DNA of 44,793 nt from a bacterium (GCA_020057555.1 JAGVFR010000017.1:1-44793); one strand, 5' to 3'. Counted from the stretch's first letter, positions 9,993-20,382 are shown. A program made the numbers and translations. Notes: generated by a model from the letters alone, not told the origin.

Positions 9993-11126
9993 ATGCGAAT
10001 CCTTGTTGACATTCGACATCTCAATCAACAACAGCAAAGCGGCGTTGGAGAATACACTCAACAACTCCTGCGCGCGCTTTTTGAAATTGATAAAAAGAAT
10101 GAATACATATTGCTTTCTTCTGGTAGCCATAAGCTTCAACCTGCGTTTGAAACCACAAAAAACACCTCTTTTGTCCACATCAACCAACCAAACAAACTTT
10201 TGAATCTTCGAACTTTATTTCTCAAACATCCAACAATAAATTGGCGCGTGCACGAATCAATTGATCTAATCTTTCTTCCAAACCTTAACATCACTTCACT
10301 TCCAAATGACATTCCAACTGTTCTAACTGTGCATGACTTGTCATGGAATTTTTTCCCTGAATTTTATTCAAGCAAAATGCGACTCTGGCATAAAGCAACG
10401 CGTCCAAACGAGCTCATAAAATCATCCGCGCACATTCTCACTCCGTCAACTTCGACAAAACAAGATGTCATGAGTGTTTTTCAAAAACCTGAAGAAAAAA
10501 TCTCTGTTGTGCCACATGGAATTGATTCGATTTTCTCACCAAAAATGGAAGCGCGCGATCATGGTGTTCGCTCACGTCTTAAACTTCCAAAAAACTTTGC
10601 TTTGTTTGTTGGAACATTGGAACCCAGAAAAAATATCCTCGGACTTATTGAAGGAATCAAACAATATCGCGACAAATACCACGACGATCTTTCATTGGTG
10701 CTTGTTGGCAAGTGGGGATGGAGATCAACACAACTCCGCCATCGACTTTGGAAAAAAGATGTGAACTCATGTGTACATCATCTTGGATATGTTCCAAGCG
10801 AAGACAGACCAGCACTTTACCGTTCAGCATCTGTTCTCACTTGGCCTTCCATTTATGAAGGTTTTGGACTTCCAGTGCTTGAAGCAATGGCAAGCGGAAC
10901 TCCAGTTATCACAAGCAATACATCTTCTTTACCAGAACTTACGCAAAACAGCGCAATTTTGGTTGATCCATATAATCCAAACGATATTTCAGAAGCCTTA
11001 CGAGGACTTTTGAACTCAAAACCGCTTCAACAACGACTAAAAGAAAAAGGTCTTTTGCGAGCCTCTGATTTTTCATGGCAAAAAACCGCAAAGCGCACTC
11101 TGGAAATTTTCGAATCATTTTCATAA
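9993..11126 (+). CDS. Glycosyltransferase family 4
   Basis: MRILVDIRHLNQQQQSGVGEYTQQLL; FALFVGTLEPRKNILGLIEG; PSIYEGFGLPVLEAMASGTPVITSNTSSLPE. Confidence 0.93.
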   Translation: MRILVDIRHLNQQQQSGVGEYTQQLLRALFEIDKKNEYILLSSGSHKLQPAFETTKNTSFVHINQPNKLLNLRTLFLKHPTINWRVHESIDLIFLPNLNITSLPNDIPTVLTVHDLSWNFFPEFYSSKMRLWHKATRPNELIKSSAHILTPSTSTKQDVMSVFQKPEEKISVVPHGIDSIFSPKMEARDHGVRSRLKLPKNFALFVGTLEPRKNILGLIEGIKQYRDKYHDDLSLVLVGKWGWRSTQLRHRLWKKDVNSCVHHLGYVPSEDRPALYRSASVLTWPSIYEGFGLPVLEAMASGTPVITSNTSSLPELTQNSAILVDPYNPNDISEALRGLLNSKPLQQRLKEKGLLRASDFSWQKTAKRTLEIFESFS

Positions 11127-11183
11127 CCTCTTGGTCCTCTTAGTCCTCTTCGACCTCTCCCCACTTTCTGCTATAATATCCCC

Positions 11184-12305
11184 ATGCGAATCGGGATTGA
11201 CGCAAGAATGTACGGTCCGGAGGTGGGTGGCGGTGGTTTAGGTCGATATGTTGAACAACTGGTAAATCATTTGCCAGAAATCGATCACCAAAACCGCTAT
11301 GTTTTTATTATGAAAGAAGGGGCAAGTGGAAAGGGGCGAGTGGAAAGGGAAAAATTGGAAAGTGTCACTACCCCAATCCACTGGTACACACTCAAAGAAC
11401 AACTTTTTCTTGCGCCGCTCATTGACAAACAAAAATTGGATCTTGTTCATTTTCCACACTGGAATGTTCCAATCAAACTTCGAACACCGTTTGTTGTCAC
11501 AATCCACGACCTTATCTTGCTTGAAGAACCACGCTCTGCTCGCGCAACAACAAAACATCCGTGGATCTATGGTTTGAAATATCTTGGATTCCGTAAAGTT
11601 CTTACACACGCGATTCAGTCTTCAAAAAAAATCATTGCGGTTTCGCAAGCAACAAAGAATGATATTCTAAAACACTTCCCAAGTGTTCCTGAAGATAAAA
11701 TCAGTGTGATTTATGAAGGTGTTACGCAATTGAAACAGACACACCAAGCCACGGCTGAAGCCGTGGGCTACCCATTCCTTCTATACATCGGTAATTGCTA
11801 CCCGCATAAAAATCTCGAAACACTGCTTTCTGCTTTCTCGATACTTCATAAACAAATACCGGATTTACATCTAGTGATCGCTGGACGAAGCGATGTGTTT
11901 TTCAAAAGGCTGAAAGACGGATCCAACTCACTCGAAGCAGTGTCGTTTATACACTTTGAGGAAAATCCATCAGACGAACGACTTTCAGAACTTTACGATC
12001 AAGCGGAATTGTATGTCTTCCCTTCTCACATTGAAGGATTTGGACTTCCGCCACTTGAGGCTATGAGTCAATCAACACCTGTCGCATGTTCTGATATTCC
12101 GTCACTTAAAGAAATTCTTGGAAACGCCGCTGTATATTTTCCAAAAAATAATCCTGATGAAATAGCAAAAGCCATTTCCGAAATTATAAACGACCCTAAC
12201 AAAAAAACAGAACTCATCAATCGTGGGCTCGAGCAAATCAAAAACTATTCTTGGAAAAAAATGGCAGAAGAAATTGTGAAACTTTATAACGACTGTGCCA
12301 ATTAA
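11184..12305 (+). CDS. Glycosyltransferase family 4
   Basis: MRIGIDARMYGPEVGGGGLGRYVEQLV; FPSHIEGFGLPPLEAMSQSTPVACSDIPSLKEI. Contains an in-frame palindromic insert (see findings). Confidence 0.93.
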   Translation: MRIGIDARMYGPEVGGGGLGRYVEQLVNHLPEIDHQNRYVFIMKEGASGKGRVEREKLESVTTPIHWYTLKEQLFLAPLIDKQKLDLVHFPHWNVPIKLRTPFVVTIHDLILLEEPRSARATTKHPWIYGLKYLGFRKVLTHAIQSSKKIIAVSQATKNDILKHFPSVPEDKISVIYEGVTQLKQTHQATAEAVGYPFLLYIGNCYPHKNLETLLSAFSILHKQIPDLHLVIAGRSDVFFKRLKDGSNSLEAVSFIHFEENPSDERLSELYDQAELYVFPSHIEGFGLPPLEAMSQSTPVACSDIPSLKEILGNAAVYFPKNNPDEIAKAISEIINDPNKKTELINRGLEQIKNYSWKKMAEEIVKLYNDCAN

Positions 12306-14805
12306 AAAACGTACAAAAAAACCCGTAACAAAAAAACACGCGCGAAAGCCCGCGACTCTTGAGATTGTTCATCCAATCCACGATCTTTCGATCCGATTGG
12401 GTGATCACTCTCTTTCTCCTTTTGTTATAAACTTGCAAAGCACTGTTCCAACACCGGAAGAAATAATGAACGAAGGAGCGCGCATCAATTTGAATTTCTT
12501 GTTTAACTTTCCACAGCAAAAACCTAAAACCCAAAACCCTACACCATCTCTTGAACTTCAGCCTTCAGACATTATCGAACAACTGCGAGAAGAACAATTC
12601 TTTTCAAAGCAGGAACGTTGGATCTTGCCAAAATTTCCATTATTTTCTCCCCTTTCTGCCCTTCCCTCCTTTTCCTCCAAACTTAGTTCTCCTGTTCCTT
12701 CAGACACTTTTGCTCCCAAACCAATTCCAGAAGATATTTTTTCATATTTTGATATTCCGGAGGAAGAAGCTGGAGAAGTTAAAGAAATTGGAGAAGCTGA
12801 AGAAAGTGAACTCGTCGAACTTAATGGGACAGAAGTGGAACGAGTCTCTTTTGGTTTTTCATTTCGTCCAATCGGAGCGTTTATTCTTATTTCGTTTATT
12901 TTTGTTCTCCCGCTTCACGCGATGAATGTTGTTTCACAATTGCGTCAAACAAAAACAGAAGTTGAAGATGCTTCCAAATCAGCTTTTTCATATTTGCAAC
13001 AAGGCGCTGATGCAACACTTGTGAATGAAACAGAAGGAGCTGATTTTGCCTTTTCAAAAGCATCACAACATTTCTCAAACGCAAAACAAACAATCTCTGA
13101 ACTTGGACTTGGAACATCATTTCTTCTTTCAGCACTTCCTTCAACAAACAAAAATTTCAATTCAGTAAATAGTTTGATAAAAGCTGGCGACGAACTTGCA
13201 ACAGCTGGCAGTCGGATAAGCGAGGCACTTGATTCATTGTCGCAAGAAGTTGACCCAACTCCGGTTTCACGTATTAGAATTTTGCAATCATATCTACGTT
13301 CAGCCTTGCCACACCTAACAAAAGCAAATCAAGAACTCAAAAAAATAAAATCAGATGTCATTCCAGAAAATGAGAGAGAAGTTTTTGTTGAAACAAAAAA
13401 TCGTTTACCGGCTTTGATAAATTCTTTGTCTGAATTTGAAACTCTATCGGATGTTGCCGCGAACATCTTGGGTGAAAATGGAACAAAACGTTATCTTCTT
13501 GTTTTCCAAAATAATACTGAAATTCGTCCAACTGGAGGGTTCATGGGAAGTTTTGCTGAAATAAAAGTACGAAACGGAATTCTTGAGCAACTCAATGTTC
13601 CAACAGGAGGAACATACGATTTGCAAGGAAGTCTAACACGCTCGCTTGTTGCGCCAAAACCTTTGCAACTACTCAAAGCTCGTTGGGAATTTCAAGACGC
13701 AAACTGGTTTCCGGATTTCCCAACCAGTGCGCGACAGATGATGGAGTTTTACAATGACGCAGGCGGTCCGAGTGTTGATGGAGTTATCGCAGTCAATGCC
13801 ACATATGTTGCAAAACTCATTGGTCTTCTTGGCCCAATTGAAATGGCAGACTATGATCGCGTGATTGACGAAGAAAATTTCATTTTTGAAACTCAAAAAA
13901 TTGTTGAAGTTGAATATGATAAGGAAGAGAATCGTCCTAAACAATTTATTGGCGATCTTGCTCCAAAACTTATTGAACGAGCGCTTGAATCAGAGCCTGA
14001 AGTCTTTTTAAGTCTTATTGATAATCTTGGAAATGGACTTACGCAAAAAGATATTCAAATGTATTTTGCCGATGATTCTCTTCAAAAAGTTGTCCTTAAT
14101 AATAATTGGGGCGGAACAATACTCCCGACAACAGGCGATTATCTAATGGTTGTTGATACAAACTTGGGCGGCGGAAAAACAGATGGAGTTATCAAAGAGC
14201 GAGTTGACCTTGATGTTGCCATTCAAAAAGATGGAGCAACAATAAACACGGTTATCATTTCCAGAACACATCAAGGAATTCCGGGTCTTGTGTTTTCTGG
14301 AGTGAATAATGTTGATTATCTGCGGCTTTATGTTCCAAAAGGAAGTGAGCTAATATCAGCGAGTGGTTTCCAAATCCCAAATGAAAATTTGTTTGAAAAA
14401 CCAAATCAAGAATGGGAGATAGATGATGACTTGCAATTCGCATCTCTTGGAGAAAAGAAAGATGAAGATAGCGGAACTGACATTTACGAAGAAAATGGAA
14501 AAACTGTTTTTGGAAATTGGGTGCAAACCGCGCCAGGTATTACAACGCAAACAAAATTTTCATATCGTGTTCCTGAAATAATGTTTGAGAAAAAATCCCT
14601 ATTTTTCCCATCGACTCAATCTTATTCGCTCACAATTCAAAAACAATCCGGTATGATCGATCGCGAGACTTCAGTCACTCTTTCAACACTTTCACAGATG
14701 AAAACAATCTGGCAGTCGCACAATCTTTCACAAACGATCTTTGATAATAAAACGGATGGATTTTTTGGTGCATTATTTGAAGAGACTTCAGACACCACAT
14801 TATGA
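12295..14805 (+). CDS. DUF4012-type large membrane/surface protein
   Basis: GTG start; central TM; RYLLVFQNNTEIRPTGGFMGSFAEIKVRNG characteristic of DUF4012. Confidence 0.82.
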   Translation: MPIKKRTKKPVTKKHARKPATLEIVHPIHDLSIRLGDHSLSPFVINLQSTVPTPEEIMNEGARINLNFLFNFPQQKPKTQNPTPSLELQPSDIIEQLREEQFFSKQERWILPKFPLFSPLSALPSFSSKLSSPVPSDTFAPKPIPEDIFSYFDIPEEEAGEVKEIGEAEESELVELNGTEVERVSFGFSFRPIGAFILISFIFVLPLHAMNVVSQLRQTKTEVEDASKSAFSYLQQGADATLVNETEGADFAFSKASQHFSNAKQTISELGLGTSFLLSALPSTNKNFNSVNSLIKAGDELATAGSRISEALDSLSQEVDPTPVSRIRILQSYLRSALPHLTKANQELKKIKSDVIPENEREVFVETKNRLPALINSLSEFETLSDVAANILGENGTKRYLLVFQNNTEIRPTGGFMGSFAEIKVRNGILEQLNVPTGGTYDLQGSLTRSLVAPKPLQLLKARWEFQDANWFPDFPTSARQMMEFYNDAGGPSVDGVIAVNATYVAKLIGLLGPIEMADYDRVIDEENFIFETQKIVEVEYDKEENRPKQFIGDLAPKLIERALESEPEVFLSLIDNLGNGLTQKDIQMYFADDSLQKVVLNNNWGGTILPTTGDYLMVVDTNLGGGKTDGVIKERVDLDVAIQKDGATINTVIISRTHQGIPGLVFSGVNNVDYLRLYVPKGSELISASGFQIPNENLFEKPNQEWEIDDDLQFASLGEKKDEDSGTDIYEENGKTVFGNWVQTAPGITTQTKFSYRVPEIMFEKKSLFFPSTQSYSLTIQKQSGMIDRETSVTLSTLSQMKTIWQSHNLSQTIFDNKTDGFFGALFEETSDTTL

Positions 14806-16622
14806 GAAAACGCCGATCCAGCCGAGATATAAAGAAAGAACTCCGTGCAATCTATTCAGGAAATGATGGAAGACTTCCTGATTTAACACGACTTTCGCGT
14901 CACAAATCTTCCGCAACAACTCAATTTTTAGTAAAAATTATTGCCATTCTCGCAGTCCTCTCTTTAGTGGCATGGTCTGGATTTTTTTTATTAACAAAAG
15001 GACTTTTTGATAATGAAGAAACACTTGGTGTAAAAATTGAAACCCAAGACAACATTCGAGCTGGAGAAGAAACATCATTTTCAATTCAATACGAAAATAC
15101 TGGAAGGGCCCCAATTGCATCACTAAATCTCAAACTAAATCTTCCGACAAGTTTTCATCTTATATCCTCAATCCCTGAAGCAATCGACGAAACTCAATGG
15201 GCAATCGGATCTCTCACGCCGGGTTCTGATGGAGCTGTTACTGTGAAAGGAATTTTCTTGTCTGAAGTTCCGAGTGTTCAACGCATTCAAGCCTTGTTCA
15301 CATACAAACCAGCAAACTTTAATTCTGATTTTCAAGAAATTGAAAACAAAAGCGTTGAACTAAAAACTTCAGTTGTTGAAATGACAATGACAGGACCTGA
15401 AAAAGCTCTGGCAGGAGATGAAGTAACATACAAAATCAATTTGAAACACAATGGAAAAGAACCAATATTTAATTTGCGAGTAATCCCAAACTTGCCAAAT
15501 GATTTTTCAATTTCATCTTCAAAACCAGAACTCAAAGCTAATCAACCTCATTGGGAAATCGCTTCAATCGAACCTGGAAAATTGCAAGAAATTTCACTAA
15601 AAGGATCGTACACTTCTACCGCTTCAGGCACTCTTCCGGTAACTGCAAGTGTTGGTTTTATGGATGAAGAAACGTTTTATGAACAAGCAAAAACTCAAGT
15701 TCAAACAGACGTTCTTGGCGGAGCTGTGAGTTTTCATCTTATAGTAAATGGTTCTGACAAAGATCAAGCAATCGAAGCTGGACAATCGCTCCGCGGATCA
15801 ATTGATTATAAAAATCCCGGGACAGAACCAGTCGAGGGAATCAAATTCACTCTTGATCTAAAATCAAACGGTTCGCTCCCTATTGATTGGAACAAAGCAA
15901 ATCTTTTTGATGGAAAACATGATGGTTCAGTTGTGCGTTGGGACAAGTCAACAAACAAAGAGCTTGGAAAAATTGATCCTGGAAAAGACGGTGTGATTGA
16001 TTTTACAATTCCACTTGTTGAGACTTTATTGTCAGGACAAGCTGATCAATTTACAATCGCGCTTTCATTAAATGTTGAACGAATAGGATCGCGCGAAAGC
16101 ACTCACACAATTGACGCAACACCGATTATCGTTTCCATAAATTCAAACGCACGTTTATTTTCAGAGGCAAGATATTTTTCAGAAGAAGGAACACCGATCG
16201 GATCAGGAGACTTGCCTCCTCGTGTTGGAAAAACTACAACCTACAGAGTCGTTTGGAATTTGAGCAACTCTTTGCATGAACTTGGAAACATTGAGGTATC
16301 AACAATACTGCCTCAAGATGTTGCGTGGAAAGAGAACTCGGCAAAAGATATTGGCGAAATGACTTTCAATTCAACGACAAGACAAGTGCGTTGGCAAATT
16401 TCAAAATTGCCAAGTGAGATTAAAAACGCTCAAGCGTGGTTTGATATTTCAATAACACCAAAAGATCAAGACGCCGGTAAATTCATGAAACTAACAAATC
16501 AAGTAACACTCGAAGCGATTGACTCGATCACAAAAACAGAAATGAACTCAAGCCTCCTTTCTCTTACAACTGAATTGCCAAACGACGAATTCGCAAAAGG
16601 AAAAGGAATTGTGAGTAAATAA
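14802..16622 (+). CDS. Membrane-anchored surface protein with repeated DUF11/CARDB-like beta-sandwich domains
   Basis: N-terminal TM; repeats such as ENTGRAPIASLNLKLNLPTSFHLISS, HNGKEPIFNLRVIPNLPNDFSISS, KNPGTEPVEGIKFTLDL. ATGA overlap with the upstream gene. Confidence 0.75.
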   Translation: MRKRRSSRDIKKELRAIYSGNDGRLPDLTRLSRHKSSATTQFLVKIIAILAVLSLVAWSGFFLLTKGLFDNEETLGVKIETQDNIRAGEETSFSIQYENTGRAPIASLNLKLNLPTSFHLISSIPEAIDETQWAIGSLTPGSDGAVTVKGIFLSEVPSVQRIQALFTYKPANFNSDFQEIENKSVELKTSVVEMTMTGPEKALAGDEVTYKINLKHNGKEPIFNLRVIPNLPNDFSISSSKPELKANQPHWEIASIEPGKLQEISLKGSYTSTASGTLPVTASVGFMDEETFYEQAKTQVQTDVLGGAVSFHLIVNGSDKDQAIEAGQSLRGSIDYKNPGTEPVEGIKFTLDLKSNGSLPIDWNKANLFDGKHDGSVVRWDKSTNKELGKIDPGKDGVIDFTIPLVETLLSGQADQFTIALSLNVERIGSRESTHTIDATPIIVSINSNARLFSEARYFSEEGTPIGSGDLPPRVGKTTTYRVVWNLSNSLHELGNIEVSTILPQDVAWKENSAKDIGEMTFNSTTRQVRWQISKLPSEIKNAQAWFDISITPKDQDAGKFMKLTNQVTLEAIDSITKTEMNSSLLSLTTELPNDEFAKGKGIVSK

Positions 16623-16650
16623 AAACAAAAAAGAGCTCTGTGTGAGCTCT
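16621..16650 (-). terminator. Intrinsic terminator of the 458-aa orphan gene (minus strand)
   Basis: agagctc-acaca-gagctct followed by a T-run on the minus strand. Confidence 0.75.
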
Positions 16651-16653
16651 GAG

Positions 16654-18030
16654 TTAGTTGTTGTAGCCCTTGGCGTAAGGACGACAGACGCGGCCTTTCA
16701 AGGCAAGGAACCTGACAAGGATCGTTTGATGACGAGGCGGCAGAGATGTTAGGTACCCATCTGACGGACCACCTACTCCGCACACGAGTTCAACGAATTT
16801 TCGCTTGATCTTGTCCTGGGAACGTTGTTTTTTCAGCAGAATTTGCTCGGCTTCACGCGCGTTCTGTAGCTGATATCTTTCATAAGCTGTATTCTCAAGC
16901 CAATCCTTCACCATTCTAACAATGAAGGCTGCGACACCAGTGAGAATGACGGCCAGCACGACAAAACAGATAGTCATTGCTATCACAATCCCAACTTCAT
17001 GGAAACGATATACAAGAAAGTATGATATGAGTCCGACAGAAACCCATAGAATCGGCATGAGCAGAATGCGCAGGAGCACTGGAAATTTCTTGAATTGCTC
17101 GCCCGACTTTCTTCCGATTGTCCAGTATCCTTCTGCCATTCCGATCGAATGCGACGCCCAGTTTGCATTGATGTTTTTTAGGTCCAAAGCAAACGGACGT
17201 AAAATCGGAACAAGCGAAATCCATCGCCAGCCAATGAGCGCGAGAGTGAGTGCGAAGACGACTCCGCAAACTGCGCGCAATAGAATCCAGAGCAAGATCA
17301 TTGGCGGCTGGATTGTGAACGCAGTTATCATGCGCCTTCGAAAATGACACTCGTTTTTTTGTTTGCTTTCGAACCAAAGATTCACCCACCAAGAAAGCCA
17401 CGCAGGAGGAGCTGGCGCAAAGAACTCCTGGTCTATATTTACCTTGTACTCGTCGAAATCCGAGACAACTGGAAAAGCCACACACCCTAAATTATAGCCC
17501 GATTTTCCAATTTTTTTGATGTCAGGACGTCCGTATCCAAGGAAACTTGAACCAGACTTGATGATCGGTTCAATATATTCGAAAGCAGAAAACTGACCTG
17601 CTCTATCATGTTCAACATCAGCTCTCACTATCGTTGTGTAGATAGTGAATTCACCAGATTCGTAGAACTCGAGACGTGTTCCACCTTGTTTGAGCGGAAC
17701 AAGCTTTTGTTCGATGTCAAATCCATCTCTTTTAACAAGAATCAAGAGAAATGGATTGAAGATAAGCTCTTCCCCAAGCCTCTGCAAAAATTCTGGTGAA
17801 AGACACCATGTCATCTCGAGGCCCGGGCTTGCCTTGTCTGGCTGAACGATGTTCACTTTGTACGGAGCACCTGGAACTGTCTCCACACGAATCGGCCCGG
17901 CTTCTCTTGTCTCTTGCCTCTTGCCTTCGTTCGAATCCGGCTCGGTTTCTGTTGGTTGTCCTGATCCTGCACCAGCAGAAGCCTGCGCAACGAACATTCG
18001 TCGCTCTCTCTTTTTTCTCTTGCTGCTCAT
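16654..18030 (-). CDS. Multi-TM membrane protein of unknown function
   Basis: 458 aa ORF with SD (agaggtaaaagggATG), TTGACA-17-TACTCT promoter and terminator. Hydrophobic segments near ILLRAVCGVVFALTLALIGW, ILWVSVGLISYFLVYRF, IVIAMTICFVVLAVILTGVAAFIV. Confidence 0.8.
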   Translation of the reverse strand: MSSKRKKRERRMFVAQASAGAGSGQPTETEPDSNEGKRQETREAGPIRVETVPGAPYKVNIVQPDKASPGLEMTWCLSPEFLQRLGEELIFNPFLLILVKRDGFDIEQKLVPLKQGGTRLEFYESGEFTIYTTIVRADVEHDRAGQFSAFEYIEPIIKSGSSFLGYGRPDIKKIGKSGYNLGCVAFPVVSDFDEYKVNIDQEFFAPAPPAWLSWWVNLWFESKQKNECHFRRRMITAFTIQPPMILLWILLRAVCGVVFALTLALIGWRWISLVPILRPFALDLKNINANWASHSIGMAEGYWTIGRKSGEQFKKFPVLLRILLMPILWVSVGLISYFLVYRFHEVGIVIAMTICFVVLAVILTGVAAFIVRMVKDWLENTAYERYQLQNAREAEQILLKKQRSQDKIKRKFVELVCGVGGPSDGYLTSLPPRHQTILVRFLALKGRVCRPYAKGYNN

Positions 18031-18096
18031 CCCTTTTACCTCTTACTACGTTCGGTTTTGATAGAACGTTTCATCCCGCTTTACGGGAAGAAAAAT

Positions 18097-18125
18097 AGAG
18101 TAGAACAAAAACACCAGAATGTCAA
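18097..18125 (-). promoter_or_regulatory. Putative sigma70-type promoter for the 16654-18030 gene
   Basis: Minus strand TTGACA-17-TACTCT. Confidence 0.6.
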
Positions 18126-18136
18126 CCAACAACAAA

Positions 18137-18246
18137 GTTTTATTCCCTGAGCCTGTCGAAGGGATAAAATTTGGATAATTTGTCTACAGCCTTCGACAAC
18201 CCGCCCGTTCCGAACGGAACGTTCGGGCGGGGCTCAGGCAATAATT
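18137..18246. repeat. Dispersed palindromic element copy A with nested 32-nt palindrome
   Basis: ccctgagcctgtcgaaggg ... ccttcgacaa[cccgcccgttccgaacggaacgttcgggcggg]gctcagg. Related copies at 39147 and 41226. Confidence 0.85.
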
Positions 18247-18323
18247 AAGAGTATTTCAACAACATCACTTCTTTTCACAAAATCGGCAAAAACAAGCCGA
18301 TTATTGTTTTTCCTTATATAAGG

Positions 18324-18352
18324 TTGACAAAAACACGCTTTTCAACTAAGTT
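18324..18352 (+). promoter_or_regulatory. Putative sigma70-type promoter of the SBP/VWA/PspA/ABC/AAA operon
   Basis: ttgaca-17-taagtt, followed by a 5' leader containing the ttcggac-ttt-gtccgaa hairpin. Confidence 0.6.
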
Positions 18353-18468
18353 CTTGCATTCGGACTTTGTCCGAAAGTTCCTTCACTTTTGTGAAAAACC
18401 ACACGGACGAGCCTGTCGCGTACGAGTGGAAAACAAATGACAGGATACTGAAAGAAGGGGGAAGTTCG

Positions 18469-20373
18469 ATGCGAAAGAGTGCGTGGTTCCTGATGGTGCT
18501 CGTTGTCATGGCCTTCATCGGATGCGAGAAAAAGCCTCCGGAAACAACCAGTCCGACGGTTCAGCAAGGCGCTCCGACCTCTGGAGTTCCTCAAGCATCA
18601 ACCCCTGCAAGCGCGCCCAAGCTCTCGGCAAAGTTGCCTGGCAACAGTGTTCTTCCTGGAGCTCCGGACCAGCTCGGCTTCATTCTCTGGGGAGCAGACT
18701 ACGCAATGTTCTACTGCAACGGCGGTTTGCAGACTCGTGATGGAACGATCTGCGCAGAGTACGGCTTGAACTTCAAGCTCGATCCAGGCGACAACATGGA
18801 TCAGCAGATCGCTGACTACAAAGCTGGCAAGACTCACTTCTTGCGCGGCGTGTACCAGATGGTCGGCAAGCGCGTTGTCGAACTTTGCAAAGATCCTGAC
18901 TTGTGTCCAATTCCGTTCTTGCAGATGACGTGGTCAAGCGGCGATCACCTAGTATGTCGTGAAGCGATCAAAGATCTCAAAGAGCTGCCTGGAAAGACAA
19001 TCGCCATGCAGACAGGAGGTCCACACGAAGGATTTTCCAATGACCTGATCGAAGACGTCAACTTCAAATTCAGTGACGTGAAGATCAAGTGGACAGCGAA
19101 TCTCAACGGCCCAGATTCTCCGCCCGAAGCATTCCGAAATGACCAGAGTGTTGACTGCGCGTTCGCAATCACACCTGACATGATCGGGCTCACAGGCGGA
19201 CTGCAGTCAGTCGGAAGTGGAGCAGAAGGAAGTGTAAAGGGAGCGCACGTGTTGGTCTCGACAAACGACCGACGACGTTCAATCCCTGATATGTACTTCG
19301 TCTCTGCAAAGTTCGCGCGAGAAAATCCGGAAGTCGTGACCAAGTTCACTGCCGCGTACCTCAAGAGCGTTGAGAAAATTCTCGAACTCAAGAGCGCCTA
19401 CGAAGGTTCTGGCGGATCTCCGGAATACGAAGCACTGCTCGCTTTCGCTGTCGAAACGTACGGAACAACCGCGCTTCCAAATGCGGATGAAGCGCACGGG
19501 CTTTTGCTCGACTCTTCATTCGTGGGTCATGCTGGAAACGTCCAGTTCTTTGATCCAAAAACTGACATCGGCAACGTGCATTTCTCAAAGCGATCAAACG
19601 ACCTCGCGGCCGCGCTCAACATCACAACCGAGCGAAATGACCTGCTCAACTCTCCAATCGACTGGACTCACACGATCTTCAGTGGACTGAAGAGTGCAAA
19701 CATCAAGGCTGGTGCGCGATTCAATGCAGAGGCTTCGCAAAGAGAAATTGAAAAGCTGGACCAGCAAGGCGTTCTTGACGCAAACACAGTCCTCTCGTTC
19801 GTGATCTACTTCAACGAAGATCAGACAGAGTTCGACGCTACAAAGTACAGCGCCGAGTTCGATCGAGTGATCAAGCTTTCCAAAACCTACACGCGAGCTC
19901 CAATCGTGATTCGTGGACACACGGATACGACAGGACTGATCGCAAAGGTTTTGCGAACTGGCATGAAACTCGGAGTGATCCAGCAAGCTGGATCGCCAGG
20001 AAACTACAGTTACTCAATGAACGGCGAGCCGCTCGATCTCAAGAATGCAAAGAAGCTCATGGATCTCGTGCACATGTCAACGTTCAACGAAGGACATGAG
20101 CAAGGCACGAGTCCGGCAGAGATCGCAAAGGCCGCTCAGGACTTCTCGCGTGATCGAGCAGAAGCGGTTCGTGCATCATTGCTCGCCTACGCAAGCAACA
20201 TCCCAGGCGCAAAGCTCGACCCAACTCAAATCCAGGTGAAAGGTGAAGGAGTCACAAAGCCGTTCATCTTGAAGCCGCGATCAGAAGCAGAAGCGGCCAA
20301 GAACAGACGCGTCGAATTCTCCATCATCCGAGTCAGTGCCGAAGCAACATCCAAAACCGACTTCGAACTGTAG
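18469..20373 (+). CDS. Lipoprotein with NitT/TauT-type solute-binding domain and C-terminal OmpA-like domain
   Basis: Lipobox VVMAFIGCEKK; SBP-like region; IVIRGHTDTTG ... RDRAEAVRASLL ... AKNRRVEFSIIRV (OmpA-like). SD gaaggggga. TTG-started extension to 18367 rejected. Confidence 0.82.
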   Translation: MRKSAWFLMVLVVMAFIGCEKKPPETTSPTVQQGAPTSGVPQASTPASAPKLSAKLPGNSVLPGAPDQLGFILWGADYAMFYCNGGLQTRDGTICAEYGLNFKLDPGDNMDQQIADYKAGKTHFLRGVYQMVGKRVVELCKDPDLCPIPFLQMTWSSGDHLVCREAIKDLKELPGKTIAMQTGGPHEGFSNDLIEDVNFKFSDVKIKWTANLNGPDSPPEAFRNDQSVDCAFAITPDMIGLTGGLQSVGSGAEGSVKGAHVLVSTNDRRRSIPDMYFVSAKFARENPEVVTKFTAAYLKSVEKILELKSAYEGSGGSPEYEALLAFAVETYGTTALPNADEAHGLLLDSSFVGHAGNVQFFDPKTDIGNVHFSKRSNDLAAALNITTERNDLLNSPIDWTHTIFSGLKSANIKAGARFNAEASQREIEKLDQQGVLDANTVLSFVIYFNEDQTEFDATKYSAEFDRVIKLSKTYTRAPIVIRGHTDTTGLIAKVLRTGMKLGVIQQAGSPGNYSYSMNGEPLDLKNAKKLMDLVHMSTFNEGHEQGTSPAEIAKAAQDFSRDRAEAVRASLLAYASNIPGAKLDPTQIQVKGEGVTKPFILKPRSEAEAAKNRRVEFSIIRVSAEATSKTDFEL

Positions 20374-20382
20374 GAGGAAGGC

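Noticed and set aside
18367-18468. N-terminal extension of the OmpA-SBP lipoprotein from a TTG start
   Set aside because: The lipoprotein signal and a strong SD (gaaggggga) place the start at 18469; the extension covers the 5' leader hairpins.
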